Assembly: GCF_029227915.1 (NCBI RefSeq)
Contig: NC_079887.1
Location: forward strand, 23,125,650 to 23,185,649
Direction: 5' to 3'
DNA length: 60,000 nucleotides
Source of the DNA: Hydractinia symbiolongicarpus
Taxonomy: Eukaryota; Cnidaria; Hydrozoa; Anthoathecata; Hydractiniidae
Below are positions 23,477 to 35,469 of the stretch, in pieces. Below the pieces are notes generated by a model. That model had not been told where the DNA came from and ran no database searches. It saw only the letters and a list, made by a program, of their open reading frames with translations. The position numbers and the translations under genes are program-made. Position 1 is the first letter of the stretch; each line of letters starts with the position of its first letter.

Positions 23477-26400
23477 ATTCCTCATGTTTCCTCTTTCTTA
23501 TTATAGGATGTAGTTTCTGGGCATTGGGGTTAATCCTTGTGAGGTGCTCTCGAAGCATGGCCTCGACACGTCTGCTTGCTGGCTTCATGTGTTGGTATGT
23601 GCTCATTAACTTGTTAAACATAGGGTGTATGCTCTCAGCACCCTGCTCACCATAAAATCCAAAGCCAGTACCCCACTTTCTCATAAAATCTACGGCATGG
23701 TCCTCTAGCATGTGTAGCTTTGGCGTTATCGTAACATCTGGCCAATTAGTACGCAGGAAAGCCATCAGTTTGTCAATAGATTGCTCTATACATAAATTAT
23801 AAAAAATTAGCTCTTTGATGCAGTGATGTGACAAACAGTCAGAAAAAATCAATAATTAACAGTACTAGCCAGTTATTGTTAAAAATATTTTTAACTGTAC
23901 CTAATTCAGACATTAACTGTGGGCCAAAATCGTTTCTACTGTTTATCAAATTGTGACATTTTGCGTAACAGGAGAACAGTTGCTTGTACTTTCTGCAAAC
24001 TTCAACAGACTCCATGTGAATTTCATTTCCCTGATGTCCCATGTCATACACTAGCTTTGGGATGGAATTGCATATCTGTATTATGTTACCATCCTACAAA
24101 AATATAAGTTGATATATGTTGAACATATTCCTTTTTTATTGTCATAAGCATTTTTTTATTATAGATCATGTTTTGTTGTGTAGCTGGCAATAAACAAGCA
24201 TCTAACAGGTATATGTACGTTATCTCTACTTTATAGAAAAAACGATTTCTTTGACTTGCGACATTTAAAGTATATACCTTCAACATTTTATGGACATGGT
24301 TGCCAACAAAACTTTTTCCATGGTAGGCTTGTCGTTCAACGTTTAATTTTTTTAATATCTCGTCAAGTTTTTCAACACATGGCCCACTTGCCTGCATTAG
24401 ATTGTGTTCTTTTCGTAGTCCTTCTGCTTCAGATATCTAATATAAAAAATACAGAAAAATAGTCATCAAGAGTTACTGACACAACTTAGCTCTCTGAATG
24501 CTTTAACTTGCATTAAATTGTGTACTCACTTTTTCAGTCATTTTTCTTTGTGGAAAGTCAATGCGTGGTTCATAAATATCTTTAATATGCTGCTCGGTTT
24601 CAGGTTTTTTCAGGATATTGAGTGCAATTGCTTCGTGAATAAGGCCAATTTTTTCTTCACAATCTTTCGCAGTTTTCTCACAATCCTTGATCTTATTGCA
24701 AATGGCAATAGAGTCGTTAAAGCTTAAAATCTTGTTCTTGCTTTTCGAAACAGCAGTACTGGCAGCTAATTTGATGTCGAGATTCATACATTCTGATTCC
24801 AACATGTTGAAAAATTTCAGAAATGTACCAAGGGAAATATGTAAGGCAGGCAATGCTATCTAAAAATTAAAATGCACATTAGAAAGGGTAACTAAATGTA
24901 TATATCAGGTTTTCAGCCTTATAAATTGATCAACTAAAATGTACCTGATCAATAGAAACATTGAACAATCTCTTGCATATAACATTGTTAAACTCCTTTG
25001 CCCTCTTAATATCGCCACCAGCCTCATTAAATCTCTGGAGGTCATTAGATAATGATTCCAATGTACGCGGTGCTATACTAAATCTTTCTTGTCGAGGAAT
25101 TTTCATTTCTTGTGATGTTATATGGCAAAACAAGCAGTTATGTCTTCCTGTATAATAATAAGTATCAGTGACTTTCACAGAAATAAATCTCCACACATGA
25201 CAAATTTGCAGAGATTGGTATTAAAATAGCAGTCATTGTTTAAAATAAGATGAAAGAGTAAAAACAAAAATTAGTCACAAAAAATATAGAAATAAGAATA
25301 AATTAGTTGCATACCATTTGCTCCTGTGATTCCATATATAGAACAAAGAAATTCATAATCGCCACTAATAAATACACGTACTTTTCTTCCCCTGATAATT
25401 AAATAATCATTTGTTAAAACTTTTAGCAGACATGTACTTAACTTTTTAGGAAAACATACCTCCACCCCATCAATTGCAGATCATCAACTTGTGCGGTAAA
25501 TCTTGATAACGCTAGCACTAAATTTGGTCTGTAATCCTTTGCTTCAAACATGGAAAATACCACAGTGTTGTCCTTGCTATTTGGTTTTGCTGTGTTGCAT
25601 AGCTGGTAGTTCATTTTGAATGATTTGCCACCATGGTCCCCACCCAACTTGATGTGGATTTCATTTTTTAAAAATGGATGATCCACCATTAAATCGTTAC
25701 TGTGAAAATAGAGAGTAATAAATGATATATGTAGATATTATTTCTGTCTTTTATACAGATATTATGTATATTTTACACATGTGTAGTCTTGTGTAGTTTG
25801 TGTTGTACTTTGTATGTTACTTACTCCTTCAGAGTGTCAAGATGGTTGAAAATTTGATAAGGAAGTGACTTTAGGTACCCCCATGGAGCTGCTTGAATTA
25901 CATACGAGCCCTTTACTTCTTTGTTGGGAAAAGTAAATGGGACCTCTTCAACCACCAAATCTTCAGTGCACCATGTTTAAGCAATTGTTCTTTGCTGATT
26001 AAATGCTGCAGGCATGACAGTTTTCAGCCATCTAATATATAATTTTATTATTTAAATACTGCAGTATGACAATTTATACACACTAATTAGCCAGAAAATT
26101 TGGTGCTGTGTCAGGGATCAGTTGTGCTTATCCTGTTTTTAAATATAATGTTTTTGTATTCAGTAGGAATTTCTAATTTTGTGTACTTTTGTACTTAATT
26201 TTATATTCTAAGTGTATAGCCTCACATACCTGGCCATTGTTTTCAGCTTTTCCCAAGGGATCCCCATGTCTACCTTCATTGCAGCCAGCGATTCGGCGGT
26301 AATCTCAGCATTTGGAATGTTTGCCTGTTTAATTATGTTTTTTCTTTGTTGCACATCAAATCCCTGCAATAGTTTGCCTGTTTGTTTTGCAAGTGCATCC

Positions 26401-27627
26401 ACAGAGTTGCCTGATGTAGTTTGTAGTTGTTGTTTTATAAACTTTGTCCTGTTTGAGATGGTCTTTGAGCATACATCAGTACTGCTTTTATTTGACTTCG
26501 GTGTGGGAGTCATGACTAATGGCTGAAAAATCATCAATCTTACAGTAATATTGACAGAAAATTCTTTTATTGCTTAAGTGCAAAATACACAAGTTTTTAT
26601 GTAAGAAACATGCTTTTGGGTTATGCTGGATGTTTCTTAACTTTTTGAGAATGCTTTTCAGCATAGCATGTTCTTAAAACCTAGTTTCTTATAATAAAAA
26701 GTTAATTGAGTATTTTGTTATTTAACTCACCCTGCCGCATGTCTTGAATAAAATACTACGATTGGGAAGAGTTGACTGCTCCATTTTTGTCCGAATTACA
26801 TGCAAAACTGCATCATTAATATCTGACGTGACTTCACTTTTCGTGTCAATGTTCATTACTTCGGAAAGCGTTTTATCATTTTTTTGCGGGCCAGTACAAC
26901 AAGACACCCTAAATGAAATTTTGCACTTACTGCATTCGGTTGTCAGGTTTTCACTCAGCCGTTGAAATTTAATCGAGGGGTGAACATTTTCAAATCTTGC
27001 AGAGATTCTACACTCCGGACATTTAAAATCATTCTCCTTTACACCCTCGACCCAACTTACAAAGCATTTGTAGCAAAATGTGTGTTCGCAGGGAACAACG
27101 TTCAAAGGTCTTCTCAATATGTTACGGCACAGACCACACGTGAACAGTTCAAAAGATGGGTTAAGTTTAAAGTCCTCAATATTATACTGCTGTGGAATTA
27201 TATCATCAGGCGTTTTGTTATCTATCTCTTCAGATATTTTTTTTGTCCACACTGGATTGTTCAAAGATGGCTTGCCTGACTTGTTTTTTTGTGGCCTGGA
27301 ACGTCCTTGTGCTTTTTTAAGGCCTAAGCTGCACGTGTCACAATGTTCTGTGCCCCCTTCTTTGTGTGGTTTCCACGTTTTCATTTTTATTGAAGATGTA
27401 GTTCCCCTTTTTTCAACATTTTTCATCAAGGAGTAGCATCTGAGGCAAAATTTTGGTGGGTGTACATCTTCTATATCTCCAGTTACATCCTGGTAGAAAC
27501 ATTTTTCTATTCGTGAGGCAAACTTTAGGACTGGAAATTTGTTTTTTTCGACCTTTCCTGTATGTTCTCCACATACTCGACATAACTTGGACAGTAAAAC
27601 GTTATGTTTGTTTTGGTCGTCAGCCAT
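23475..27627 (-). CDS. RAG1-like DDE transposase/recombinase gene, 10 exons, one in-frame stop
   Basis: Exons (minus): 27627-26731, 26522-26230, 26031-25825, 25699-25460, 25391-25315, 25147-24945, 24859-24530, 24436-24278, 24093-23901, 23785-23475. All introns are GT..AG, all phases match, and the sum is 970 codons. Residues 14-130 resemble the RAG1 N-terminal region (C-R-V-C-G, H-P-P-K-F-C-L-R-C, H-C-D-T-C). A RING finger (C-G-L-C...C-E-H-T-F-C...C-P-E-C) is at about 190-235. The core has D487 (G-G-D-H-G-G), D557 (S-G-D-Y-E), C576/C579 (C-L-F-C), H891/H896 (H-M-L-E-D-H) and E917. In mouse RAG1 the corresponding residues are D600, D708, C727/C730, H937/H942 and E962. The D-to-C gap of 19 is identical and the H-to-E gap is 21 against 20. 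A TAA at 25977-25979 (codon 415) interrupts exon 3. The start at 27627 was chosen for its good context (AAAATGG); an ATG 90 nt upstream is in frame. No RAG2-like gene or RSS-like terminal repeat was found nearby. Confidence 0.85.
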
Positions 27628-27719
27628 TTTTATTTTCTGATCGAAGCTGGTTTGTGTGCTTCTCAAAAATTTAAATTTATGTTCTTTAACAAAGTGGCAG
27701 CTACTGTGTATTACCACAG

Positions 27720-28097
27720 GAGTCTAGTTTAAGGGTTTATCTAACTTCGTAAAATTATGTTTTGGGCAAATCTTGCGTTAAAAAGTCAGAGAGAGGTGAT
27801 CAAAACCCTCAAATTTGTGAAGTGGCGCTCTCGACTTTAATCGGCTATCCTGTTTGTTTATAAAATGCTAGGCAGCAAGTACGAAAATAATTAGCATCCT
27901 TGGTCATCCTTTCTCAAATTAAGTCGGAAAAAGTAGTGAATGTTTCCTTATTTTGGTAATAAATACAGTATTTAGTGGGTTAGGTCAATGTTGATGACGT
28001 CATGATTTTAGTCGGAGAAATTTATTTTGCTTAAGATTTTTAGCGCATGCGCACACTTTTTTTCCGCAAAATCGCGGTTTTGAACGACCGTGCACCG
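27720..28097. other. 5' flank of the RAG1-like gene
   Basis: No coding sequence, and no CACAGTG-type inverted repeat matching the 3' flank was found by eye. The promoter is presumably here, but no core element stands out. Confidence 0.35.
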
Positions 28098-28700
28098 ACA
28101 TAAAAACCAAACGAATAAAAATATCAAAGTTCTTACTATTTGTGATTTCAAATCCACTTTAAACTCTAGCCTTTGTTTTCTACTTCTAACTTTACTTTAC
28201 ATCTAGCTCCACTTCTCACTTCACTTTTCTACTTCTTCACTTGGTCTCTTTTTTTTTTAAATATATAGCTATGCTTTTTTAAACCGCTTTTTTTCCTTTT
28301 TTTCAAGGTAAAGGGATCGTTCTTCTGTGCTTTTTTTGGTGGCCTTTATTTTCTACTTCTAAATTTACTTTACTTCTAGCTCCACGTAGCTCCACTTTCA
28401 CTTCCAACTTCACTTTTTCTACTTCTTCGCTTGGACTTTCTTTTTAAATATGCGAGTCTGCCAGACACTTAACTCTAGCGACATAAAAACATAACATCTA
28501 AAAATATCAAAGTTCTTACTATATGTGAATCCAAATCGACTTTAAACCCAAGCTTTTATTTTCTACTTCTAACTTTTCTTTACTACTTCTAGCTGCACTC
28601 TTCACTTTCGAAGCAACTTCTCGTGGCTTCTAACTTTACTTTTGTACTTCTACTTCTCCACTTTTACTTTTCTTGCTTTTAATATCTGCACTTTTATGTG
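28098..28700. repeat. Degenerate tandem repeat (period about 382 bp) of polypyrimidine-rich DNA
   Basis: The block starting GACATAAAAAC at 28098 recurs at 28480, both followed by AAAATATCAAAGTTCTTACT and a long C/T-rich run built of CTTCTA/TTTACTT motifs. A shorter C/T-rich stretch lies at 28330-28445. Strand asymmetry is strong (purine-poor plus strand). Confidence 0.7.
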
Positions 28701-28969
28701 ACTAAGGGATCGTCGAAAATAAGACATTTTTTAACCGCTTCTTTAGTTCGCCTTTTGTGTCGAGAACTTTGTCGAGAAATTTTTATGTTTGTTTGTTTTT
28801 ACGCTAACGGAACTTTTTATTCGAATGCCGTCCCGTTCGAAAGTACGCATTTCAGCGAATCATACTGCTTATTTTCTATCACGTGGTTTCTAACGGTTGC
28901 GAGACAAATGTAAACAAAACAAAAAAACTCGGCAAACTCGCGCACTCGGTTGTTAAAAAACATCGTATT

Positions 28970-29010
28970 TGCAAAAGTCACAGACAGAAGCTCTGTATTA
29001 TTATAAGAGA
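28970..29010 (-). mobile_element. Helitron-like 5' terminus
   Basis: On the minus strand the sequence begins TCTCTTATAATAATACAGAG at 29010 and continues with the family motif TCTGTCTGTGACTTTTGC before similarity is lost. It abuts the 3' end of another unit, again head to tail. Confidence 0.6.
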
Positions 29011-29105
29011 CTAGTCGATAAGGCCCGTGGAAAAATCCACTTAGGCAAAAGGTCAATGAAAAAATAGGTTGCTTTATATAGATGTTTTGCTGACGTCAGC
29101 AGTGC
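29011..29105 (-). mobile_element. Helitron-like 3' terminus
   Basis: The minus strand carries GCTGACGTCAGC, then the GTGGA-TTTT-TCCAC hairpin and a terminal CTAG (29014-29011), as in the 11-14 kb array. Upstream sequence is truncated. Confidence 0.65.
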
Positions 29106-29109
29106 ATAT

Positions 29110-31540
29110 ACAAAAAAAAAATGTTCTTAAAATCTTACACCAAATCTCAAATGTCAAATCGCATTAAATCCTCCACACAAATCTTACACAAAATAAAAAA
29201 AAACAGCTTGCAAGGTGCAAAATCTAGTTGGTAAAAAGTTACAACAATGACACTCACAACATCAACACTCACAACACCCACAAAACCGACAGTAAAACAC
29301 CGACAGTTACAACACCGACAGTCACAACACGGATAATAACAATGTTAGAAATAACGCATCTCAAATATGTATATCTTATAAGTGATTATGTTGAAAACCC
29401 TCAGTATTTTATTCTGAAATGTCAAAAAGGAGGCCTGCAAGAGTTAGCACAAATCAACAAAAATAAGTTCTTTACACATTTTAAATATTATACAAAAATA
29501 TGAAAAAGCCATAGTTTGGAAAACATCAAATTTAAATCTATAGAAAAATTTACACAAAATGTAAAAATCAACCAATTCAGAACAAAAAAAATTATTTTTT
29601 AGTATGATGATCCATACTGCCCTTTACCAACAATTTTAAACCTAAATGTCAAAAAATCAATAAGCAAAGAATAAACTTGAATCAACAAACATTGTATATA
29701 TACGGTTCATAAACAAAAGTTTACACAAAATGTAAAACAGATCGGTTTTTGAGAAACACATCTAAATCAACAAAAATAAGTTCATTCAGCATGTCGTATA
29801 TTGCCATTACCCATTAATCTTCCACAAAAAGGTTATGAAACACATCAAAATTTTTAAAAAAACAGTCATTTCAGTGCATACAGTCCTCGCGTTTAGATTA
29901 CAAAATATAAAAAACAAAAACAGTTTCAGTCAGAACATTAAGTAATTTTTTTATCATCAGCAAACATTTGGTATAGTATACGAAATATAAAGACAAAGTT
30001 GTTTATATAGTCTGAAGATGTACTTAGTGTACGAAAAGCTTAACCAATAATTACTTTTTAACTTTCAAACTCGTTTTATCTTTTTCCTAATTAGTAAACT
30101 ATGGCTGTTATTTTTACCGATAAGGACATCAGCTTTATAACAGCTTACAGTGAAGTTTGATTCTACAAAGATTTGTTCTTTCAGTATATATATTGCATGT
30201 GGTCTATTTCCACAAAAGTTTACACAAAATATCAAAAAACAGCATTTTGCAACACAAACAATATGAACTGACACCCATACCATCCTCTCATAAATTAAAA
30301 TAAAGTCATAAACCCACGTAAATTGCCAATCAAATGTCTACAAAACCCTGTAACAATAACCTGGTATTTTACATGTAGGCTGAAAAAAGTTTAACAGGAT
30401 GTCAGAAACAAAACAATAAAAATAACTTAACACACACGCTTTAAATTCTGAAAAAAATTATTCCACTTGTCATATTGCTTGGGTCCCCTTGTTAAGTTTA
30501 CAGGAAATGTGAAAATAATTATACTCTCAAAAAAATACATCCTACTATCCTGCAAAAGTTTAAGTCTTTGAAAGATTTTGTAGGTAGCTAGCTAGCTTGT
30601 TACATCATAATTCGTGCTCATAAAAGAAGAAAGGTTTGGAAACTAAGGTAGCTAGCTATAGATAATTAAAAAAGAGGAATAACAACATAAGTCATAGGTT
30701 AGGGCTAGCCATGGGGGGGATGGGAAGAGTAGGATCTGGAGGCTATAACATTAGCTAGCTAACAGTAGCTAAGACACCCCCAGTTAAATATACTTAAACT
30801 GGGAACATTTAGCTAAAACTAAAGCTAGCTATTTATGCTTAGTAAAACACATATAAAGAGAAACAATAGTAATGTAAAAATAATAACATTACAGTAAGTT
30901 CAACAAGACGTATGATATACGCAAACAACCTCGCGAATAAAGTTTACAAAAAGCTGTCTATCAAATTGGGATTTTTGTTACGAAGTTAGACACGACATAT
31001 TTTACTATTCAGATACGCAATAATATTTGTTACACACTTATTTTTCAAAATTTATTTGTGAGATGGGTCCGTCTTGGGTGAACCGACTGACAGGAAGAAG
31101 AAAGACTACAAACCCACAAACCCCAAAATTTGCGAAATTCATTAATTCAGTTAATTCTGCCTACATTCACTTTTAAAAAGTTTGGTGGAAACACCTTTCT
31201 TTACTAGTTAGTTAAACAAGTGTTTTGAACACTTGTCTTATCTTTTTAAAAAAGAAAAAAGAAAAAAAAAGTGAAAATAGTTACCAAGATGAGATTCGAA
31301 CACACGACTACTCCCGTGTCGGTGCTCAGAGAGGCAAAAATTTCCATTCTTGTAGGACACATTTGCGTTTTAATACAAGCTCACGAGCTTGTAACAAACC
31401 AAAGTTTTCCGTTTGTTAGTCAGCTAACAGCTTTATGTAGCATTTTGAATTTTTAGGACAAACACATTAGTTACGCGCCAGGGGATACATTAATTATGCA
31501 ACAAAAACATAAACAAATATGGTGGCTAGGTTGTTTTTTT
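29110..31540. other. AT-rich non-coding region with degenerate short repeats
   Basis: A motif TTTACACAAAATGTAAAA and variants recur (about 29550, 29720, 30215), and a CAACAC/CCGACAGT simple repeat lies at 29247-29335. GCTA-rich microsatellite-like patches occur at 30580-30660 and 30750-30840. No gene seen. A box-B-like GATTCGAAC near 31284 does not fold into a tRNA. Confidence 0.45.
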
Positions 31541-31639
31541 AAAAAAGCGGTAAAAGTTAGCCGTTAAATTTATTTCAGCAAATCAAATTGAGTCGTTTTC
31601 ATCACGTGACGTAAACAAAGTAAACCCGCTAGCAAAATG

Positions 31640-31749
31640 GACCAAATTTTTTCGGCAACATCAAAGAGAATTTCGGCAACATCAAAGGAAAATGACGATA
31701 TCAACTTTGCCTGTTACAGACACACGGAACTGGCTTATTATTATAGAGA
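31640..31749 (-). mobile_element. Helitron-like 5' part
   Basis: The minus strand starts TCTCTATAATAATAAGCCAG at 31749 and contains the TTTGATGTTGCCGAAA block twice (internal duplication). The 3' part is not recognisable. Confidence 0.55.
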
Positions 31750-31756
31750 TTAATTA

Positions 31757-32334
31757 ATATACTATTCAATAAGACCCGTGGAGAAATCCACTTAAACTTA
31801 AGGGGAATGGAAAAATAGATTGTTTTAAATGTTTAGCTGAGGTTAGCAGTTCAGATAAAAAAAAAATTGCGAAATTTAGCTTATTATTTGCCTGTAATGT
31901 GTAGAACTTTAAAACGTTGATGAAAAAAATGTATATGATCATGTGCTTTTGATGAGAAGTTAAAGAGATATAAGGGTTTAAAAATTTTGCCCGTCAAAAA
32001 CTATTCCGAAACGGATTTGGGGACCCAGGTTTAGGTAACTTACCCAAGTTGGTCCCAGCTGGTCCCTAGTTACCAACGCAGTGAAAAAAGACTGACATAA
32101 CCACCTCGTTTCCCAGTTACTTGGCCTCAAAATTTTAAATGCACTGTAATGGCTTAATTAATTTAATATACTTTCCTTTGACGTTAATATTATTTTAACG
32201 TTGAAGTTTGGTAAATTACAAAGCAATTTTATGAGCGATGTTTTACAGACTTTATCAAAGAAAGTAGTGAAGGTAATAATCCACTTTGGAAAAGTCACAG
32301 ACAGACAGACGGAACTGGCGTATTATTATAGAGA
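31757..32334 (-). mobile_element. Helitron-like element (minus strand)
   Basis: It begins TCTCTATAATAATACGCCAG at 32334 and ends with a hairpin-bearing terminus (GTGGA-TTTC-TCCAC, about 31780). The terminal CTAG is mutated. Body homologous to 12819-13387. It is followed by the 5' terminus of the next unit (31749), a further head-to-tail pair. Confidence 0.6.
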
Positions 32335-32379
32335 TTTAGAATTAGTCACTTTAAAAATTATCAAAAAAGTTTTGATTTC

Positions 32380-32522
32380 AAAACTGGCGTCTAACAGGCG
32401 TTTAAGTGGCGCAAAATGAGCGTCTAAATCGCGCTGCAGGTCTTTTTTACGTTCATACTAAGCGCTAAAGCGCTTAATAATCATACTTGAGATTAACGCC
32501 AGTGAGATGCCTAGTGGGAACG
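32380..32522. mobile_element. Relic of the MITE at 43977-44292
   Basis: Shares the GGCGTCTAACAGGCG...AAGCGCT...GATTAACGCCAGT and CCTAGTGGGAACGG blocks with that element, in degraded form. Confidence 0.5.
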
Positions 32523-33299
32523 GAGTTTAAATATTAATCTAGATATAACCAATGTGTAATAATATTTCAGAGTATTGTGAGCATTTGCGTCATAATCTTA
32601 TATATTAATTCCCTTGCGTGAGTATAACTGTGAGTCCACGACACGGAAATCACGGGTCACTTTCTTATGACGTGGCCGTACGCTAAAATTTTCCTTAAAA
32701 ATAAGTAAGTCATCAAATAGGAAAACAGGGGGTCCATTTGTCATTTATTTTCGGCCGTTACGGTTAAAATAATTTAATTTTACCTGTTACATCTGTTACG
32801 TTACGACCGTTTGAAATACATTCGATTCTTAAATTCGAAAACACTGCATTGTTATCTTCTTTGATTTTATGCGTGATTTTCTCAACTATAAGTTTGGGTC
32901 TGTTCTTTTAATATTTTGGATTGAAATATTTCGGTAGATATACAATATACCAAATGATTCAGGTATTTTATTTCTCTTTTTTATGTGTTTTCAACTAATA
33001 ATTTCTTATATTTTGAGTATAACTTTGGAAGGTTTGTCGTATGCAACAGACTGAATAGCTGATTTCGTATGACTTAACAAAAATTGATGGATTTTTTTTT
33101 AATGTTTGGTATCCTTTTTTTTCCTGGTGTACTTCAGGAATGGCAAAGCAAGTATATAGTTTTAGCGTATTCCGCTTTTTACGTAACGGTTGTTATACGC
33201 CTATGATATTTTTGGACATTTTCCATTTTTATTTCAAAAGTTTTTTATTATTTTTTTGTTGTTGCACACTTATATTTTTAAATTTTTTGTTTCAGCGTT

Positions 33300-33498
33300 T
33301 AAAGATTGTGAGCAACCTCGATCCCAGGGCTTTTTTTCTTTATGCCATACCGTTATAAAAGAGACAAAGAGCCCGGGGTCGAGGTTGAAATGTGAGTTTT
33401 AAAAATTCAAATTACTGTGTTGTATGTTTTTGTATGGTATCCCGGTTACATCGGTTTAATGAGAGATTCAGTGGATTCTTCCACGGGAATTCGACTAG
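33300..33498 (+). mobile_element. 3' terminus of a second Helitron-like family
   Basis: The sequence ends with a GTGGA-TTCT-TCCAC hairpin and CTAG (33495-33498). The last 200 bp match the reverse complement of 42024-42200, which has the same hairpin and CTAG. It differs from the family in the 11-14 kb array in the sequence inside the hairpin. Confidence 0.55.
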
Positions 33499-33584
33499 TT
33501 TCTAATTAATACATCAGTTTGCTTTCACACTATATCAACACATTGTGTCAATATTTATCAATTATCTGCGATGGATTGCTGGAA

Positions 33585-33800
33585 ATCATCTAGGATATTT
33601 TTCATTTATTTACATGATTTGATATGTGCTGGATGGCAACGTTGTTACAATCTGTGCGATAAATATAAAAATTTCAAAATAAACAAATTGTCTCTCAATT
33701 AAAAGGAATGTTGAATCTCATTATTTCAGTGCTATACTGCATTTGTGCCAAGTTTTAAAACAATGCGTTGTTAATTCAAATAATTAAAATATAATGAACA
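33585..33800 (+). pseudogene. Relic of the four-Cys secreted-protein gene
   Basis: Nucleotide similarity to 44459-44680 is high, but the start codon is lost (GGATATTTTT in place of ATGTTGAAAA) and frames are disrupted. Confidence 0.5.
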
Positions 33801-34398
33801 GCAATCGGATTTCTTATGTCTCTGTTTAAATATGTTCACCCCAAATTTTCTGCTTTAATAAATATTTATACACTAGTTTTTCCCTATTTACAAGCTGGTT
33901 GTGAAACTTTTTTTCTGAATTTAAACTATATATATTAACGCTTTCTGTGCGTTTTTAGTTAAATTAACAGTTGCACTATCCGTTGAATTATGATATACTT
34001 CGGACAGCTGCTGTCGTAAAGAACTTCCTTCTTTTTAATTATTTTTCTATATTATTTATATCCCTTAAGCTTGTTTTTAATCCAGTTTAACAAGTATTGT
34101 ATTTAACAATGAAAAATGTATTTAACAATAAATGAAATAACAAGCTCTAATTGAACGACAGAAAAACACGAAATGACAGGAGATGTATGTTTACTATCAG
34201 GAGCTATCTGATAATCAGCGTCTTAAGAAAGAATGTGCACAAATTGTATGGCATTGACTTGATTTTGCATTATAAAGTAGACTGTAAGGAAATCCGATTT
34301 AGAGATTTAAAATATGAATTCTTTAATATTCAAAAGAAAAAACTAAAAAGTCACGATAACTGATCAAGTTTCTTTGTATTTTGCACAGTGAGCGGTTT

Positions 34399-34935
34399 TT
34401 AGTATGACACATGCGAAATTTTGAAAACGGAGTAAAAAGCCTTCAAAAGAAAGTTTAAAGTAAATATGAAAGCTCCGTCATTGTATACTGTATACATCAT
34501 GTACCGTAAAGGCTTTAAACTTGGTAAAGGATTAATACTGATGTTTCCAATGGAAGGCATCAGCGGTTGTTTTGTCATCACGAAAAATAGGTGGAATTTT
34601 GGTAATTTGTTAATGACGAACAGATCAATAGTTCCTATGGTCCTTTTCACGGACCATAGGAAACGTATTTTTTCCCCTAAAGTTTCGTGCACAGAATGCG
34701 AGAAGTATGCGTCTTTCCCTATGGTCCGTTTCACGGACCATAGGAAACGTATTTTTTCCCCTAAAGTTTCGTGCACAGAATGCGAGAAGTATGCGTCTTT
34801 CATGTCCAGCTTTACATGAAATCCCCTTGCTGCAACATAAATTTTAGGCAATCCAAACCCTCCATTTTAAAGTGATTGTAAGGGATGTGTTTGTTTAATC
34901 CCTTCTTTACCGGACGGTGGCCCCCATCATTTTTG
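34399..34935 (-). pseudogene. Reverse-transcriptase relic with an internal 84-bp tandem duplication
   Basis: The minus strand shows D-K-N-D-G-G, N-K-H-I-P-Y, K-M-E-G and, after a frame break near 34819, K-L-D-M-K-D-A-Y-F. The segment from K-D-A-Y-F to T-I-G (28 codons) is repeated in frame, because 34634-34717 is duplicated at 34718-34801. Each unit carries an 11-bp inverted repeat (CCTATGGTCCG and its complement). Same family as 13988-14245. Non-functional. Confidence 0.7.
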
Positions 34936-35230
34936 TCTACTAAAATTCTTGATTTGCCAGTTGGTGTTGTGTACTGTTTATGTGAATGTTTTGTGTACCT
35001 CTTACTCGTTTGAGCTCTCTTAAACTTGTGTGGTTGAATTTAAATTAGGTAAAAACGTAAATACAGACGCAACGATTCGTGAAATATTTTATGATTATAA
35101 TACCAGCGGGTGCCGGGATCCAGCCTTTTTTAGGGCACTACGGTACCAAATTCCAACTGGATCATACGGTTAAGTTGAGAATTTAGTAATAGATGGTCTA
35201 ATATTTACGAAATAGAGTTCGCGTCAATGA

Positions 35231-35270
35231 GTTAGCTAGCTATCTGGCTAGCTAGCTAGCTAGCTAACTA
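35231..35270. repeat. (GCTA)n microsatellite
   Basis: Imperfect run of GCTA/CTAG units. Confidence 0.8.
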
Positions 35271-35469
35271 TATAAATGGTAAAGTAAAAGAGGATTTTTT
35301 CTCACCAAAGAAAGTTGCAGCAAAATCTTTGCAAACATCTCACCTTTTCCTTTCTTCAAATCATAAATCTTTTCTATTTGAAACTTATTTTAAAAGCTAT
35401 CATTAAACATGCAATAATGATACACTTTTTAAACATTAATAGTTTGATGAGTCTCGTTTTGAGGCCGTG

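Larger units (their letters stand above)
32430..34460 (+). repeat. Segmental duplication paralogous to 44200-45340
   Basis: Collinear similarity over about 1-2 kb, for example AAACAAATTGTCTCTCAATT near 33680 with its partner near 44560, and GATGATATACTTCGGACAGC-like blocks near 33990 and 44880. Confidence 0.65.

Noticed and set aside
26744-27436. Plus-strand open frames of 73-118 codons
   Set aside because: Antisense shadows of exon 1 of the RAG1-like gene; their Cys/Phe-rich translation mirrors the RING region.
27628-29100. RAG2-like partner gene or RSS-like terminal repeats near the RAG1-like gene
   Set aside because: No Kelch or PHD-like coding seen on either side, and no CACAGTG-type inverted pair at both flanks by eye.
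31270-31440. tRNA gene on the minus strand
   Set aside because: A box-B-like GTTCGAATC is present, but the T-stem has mismatches and no matching acceptor stem was found.
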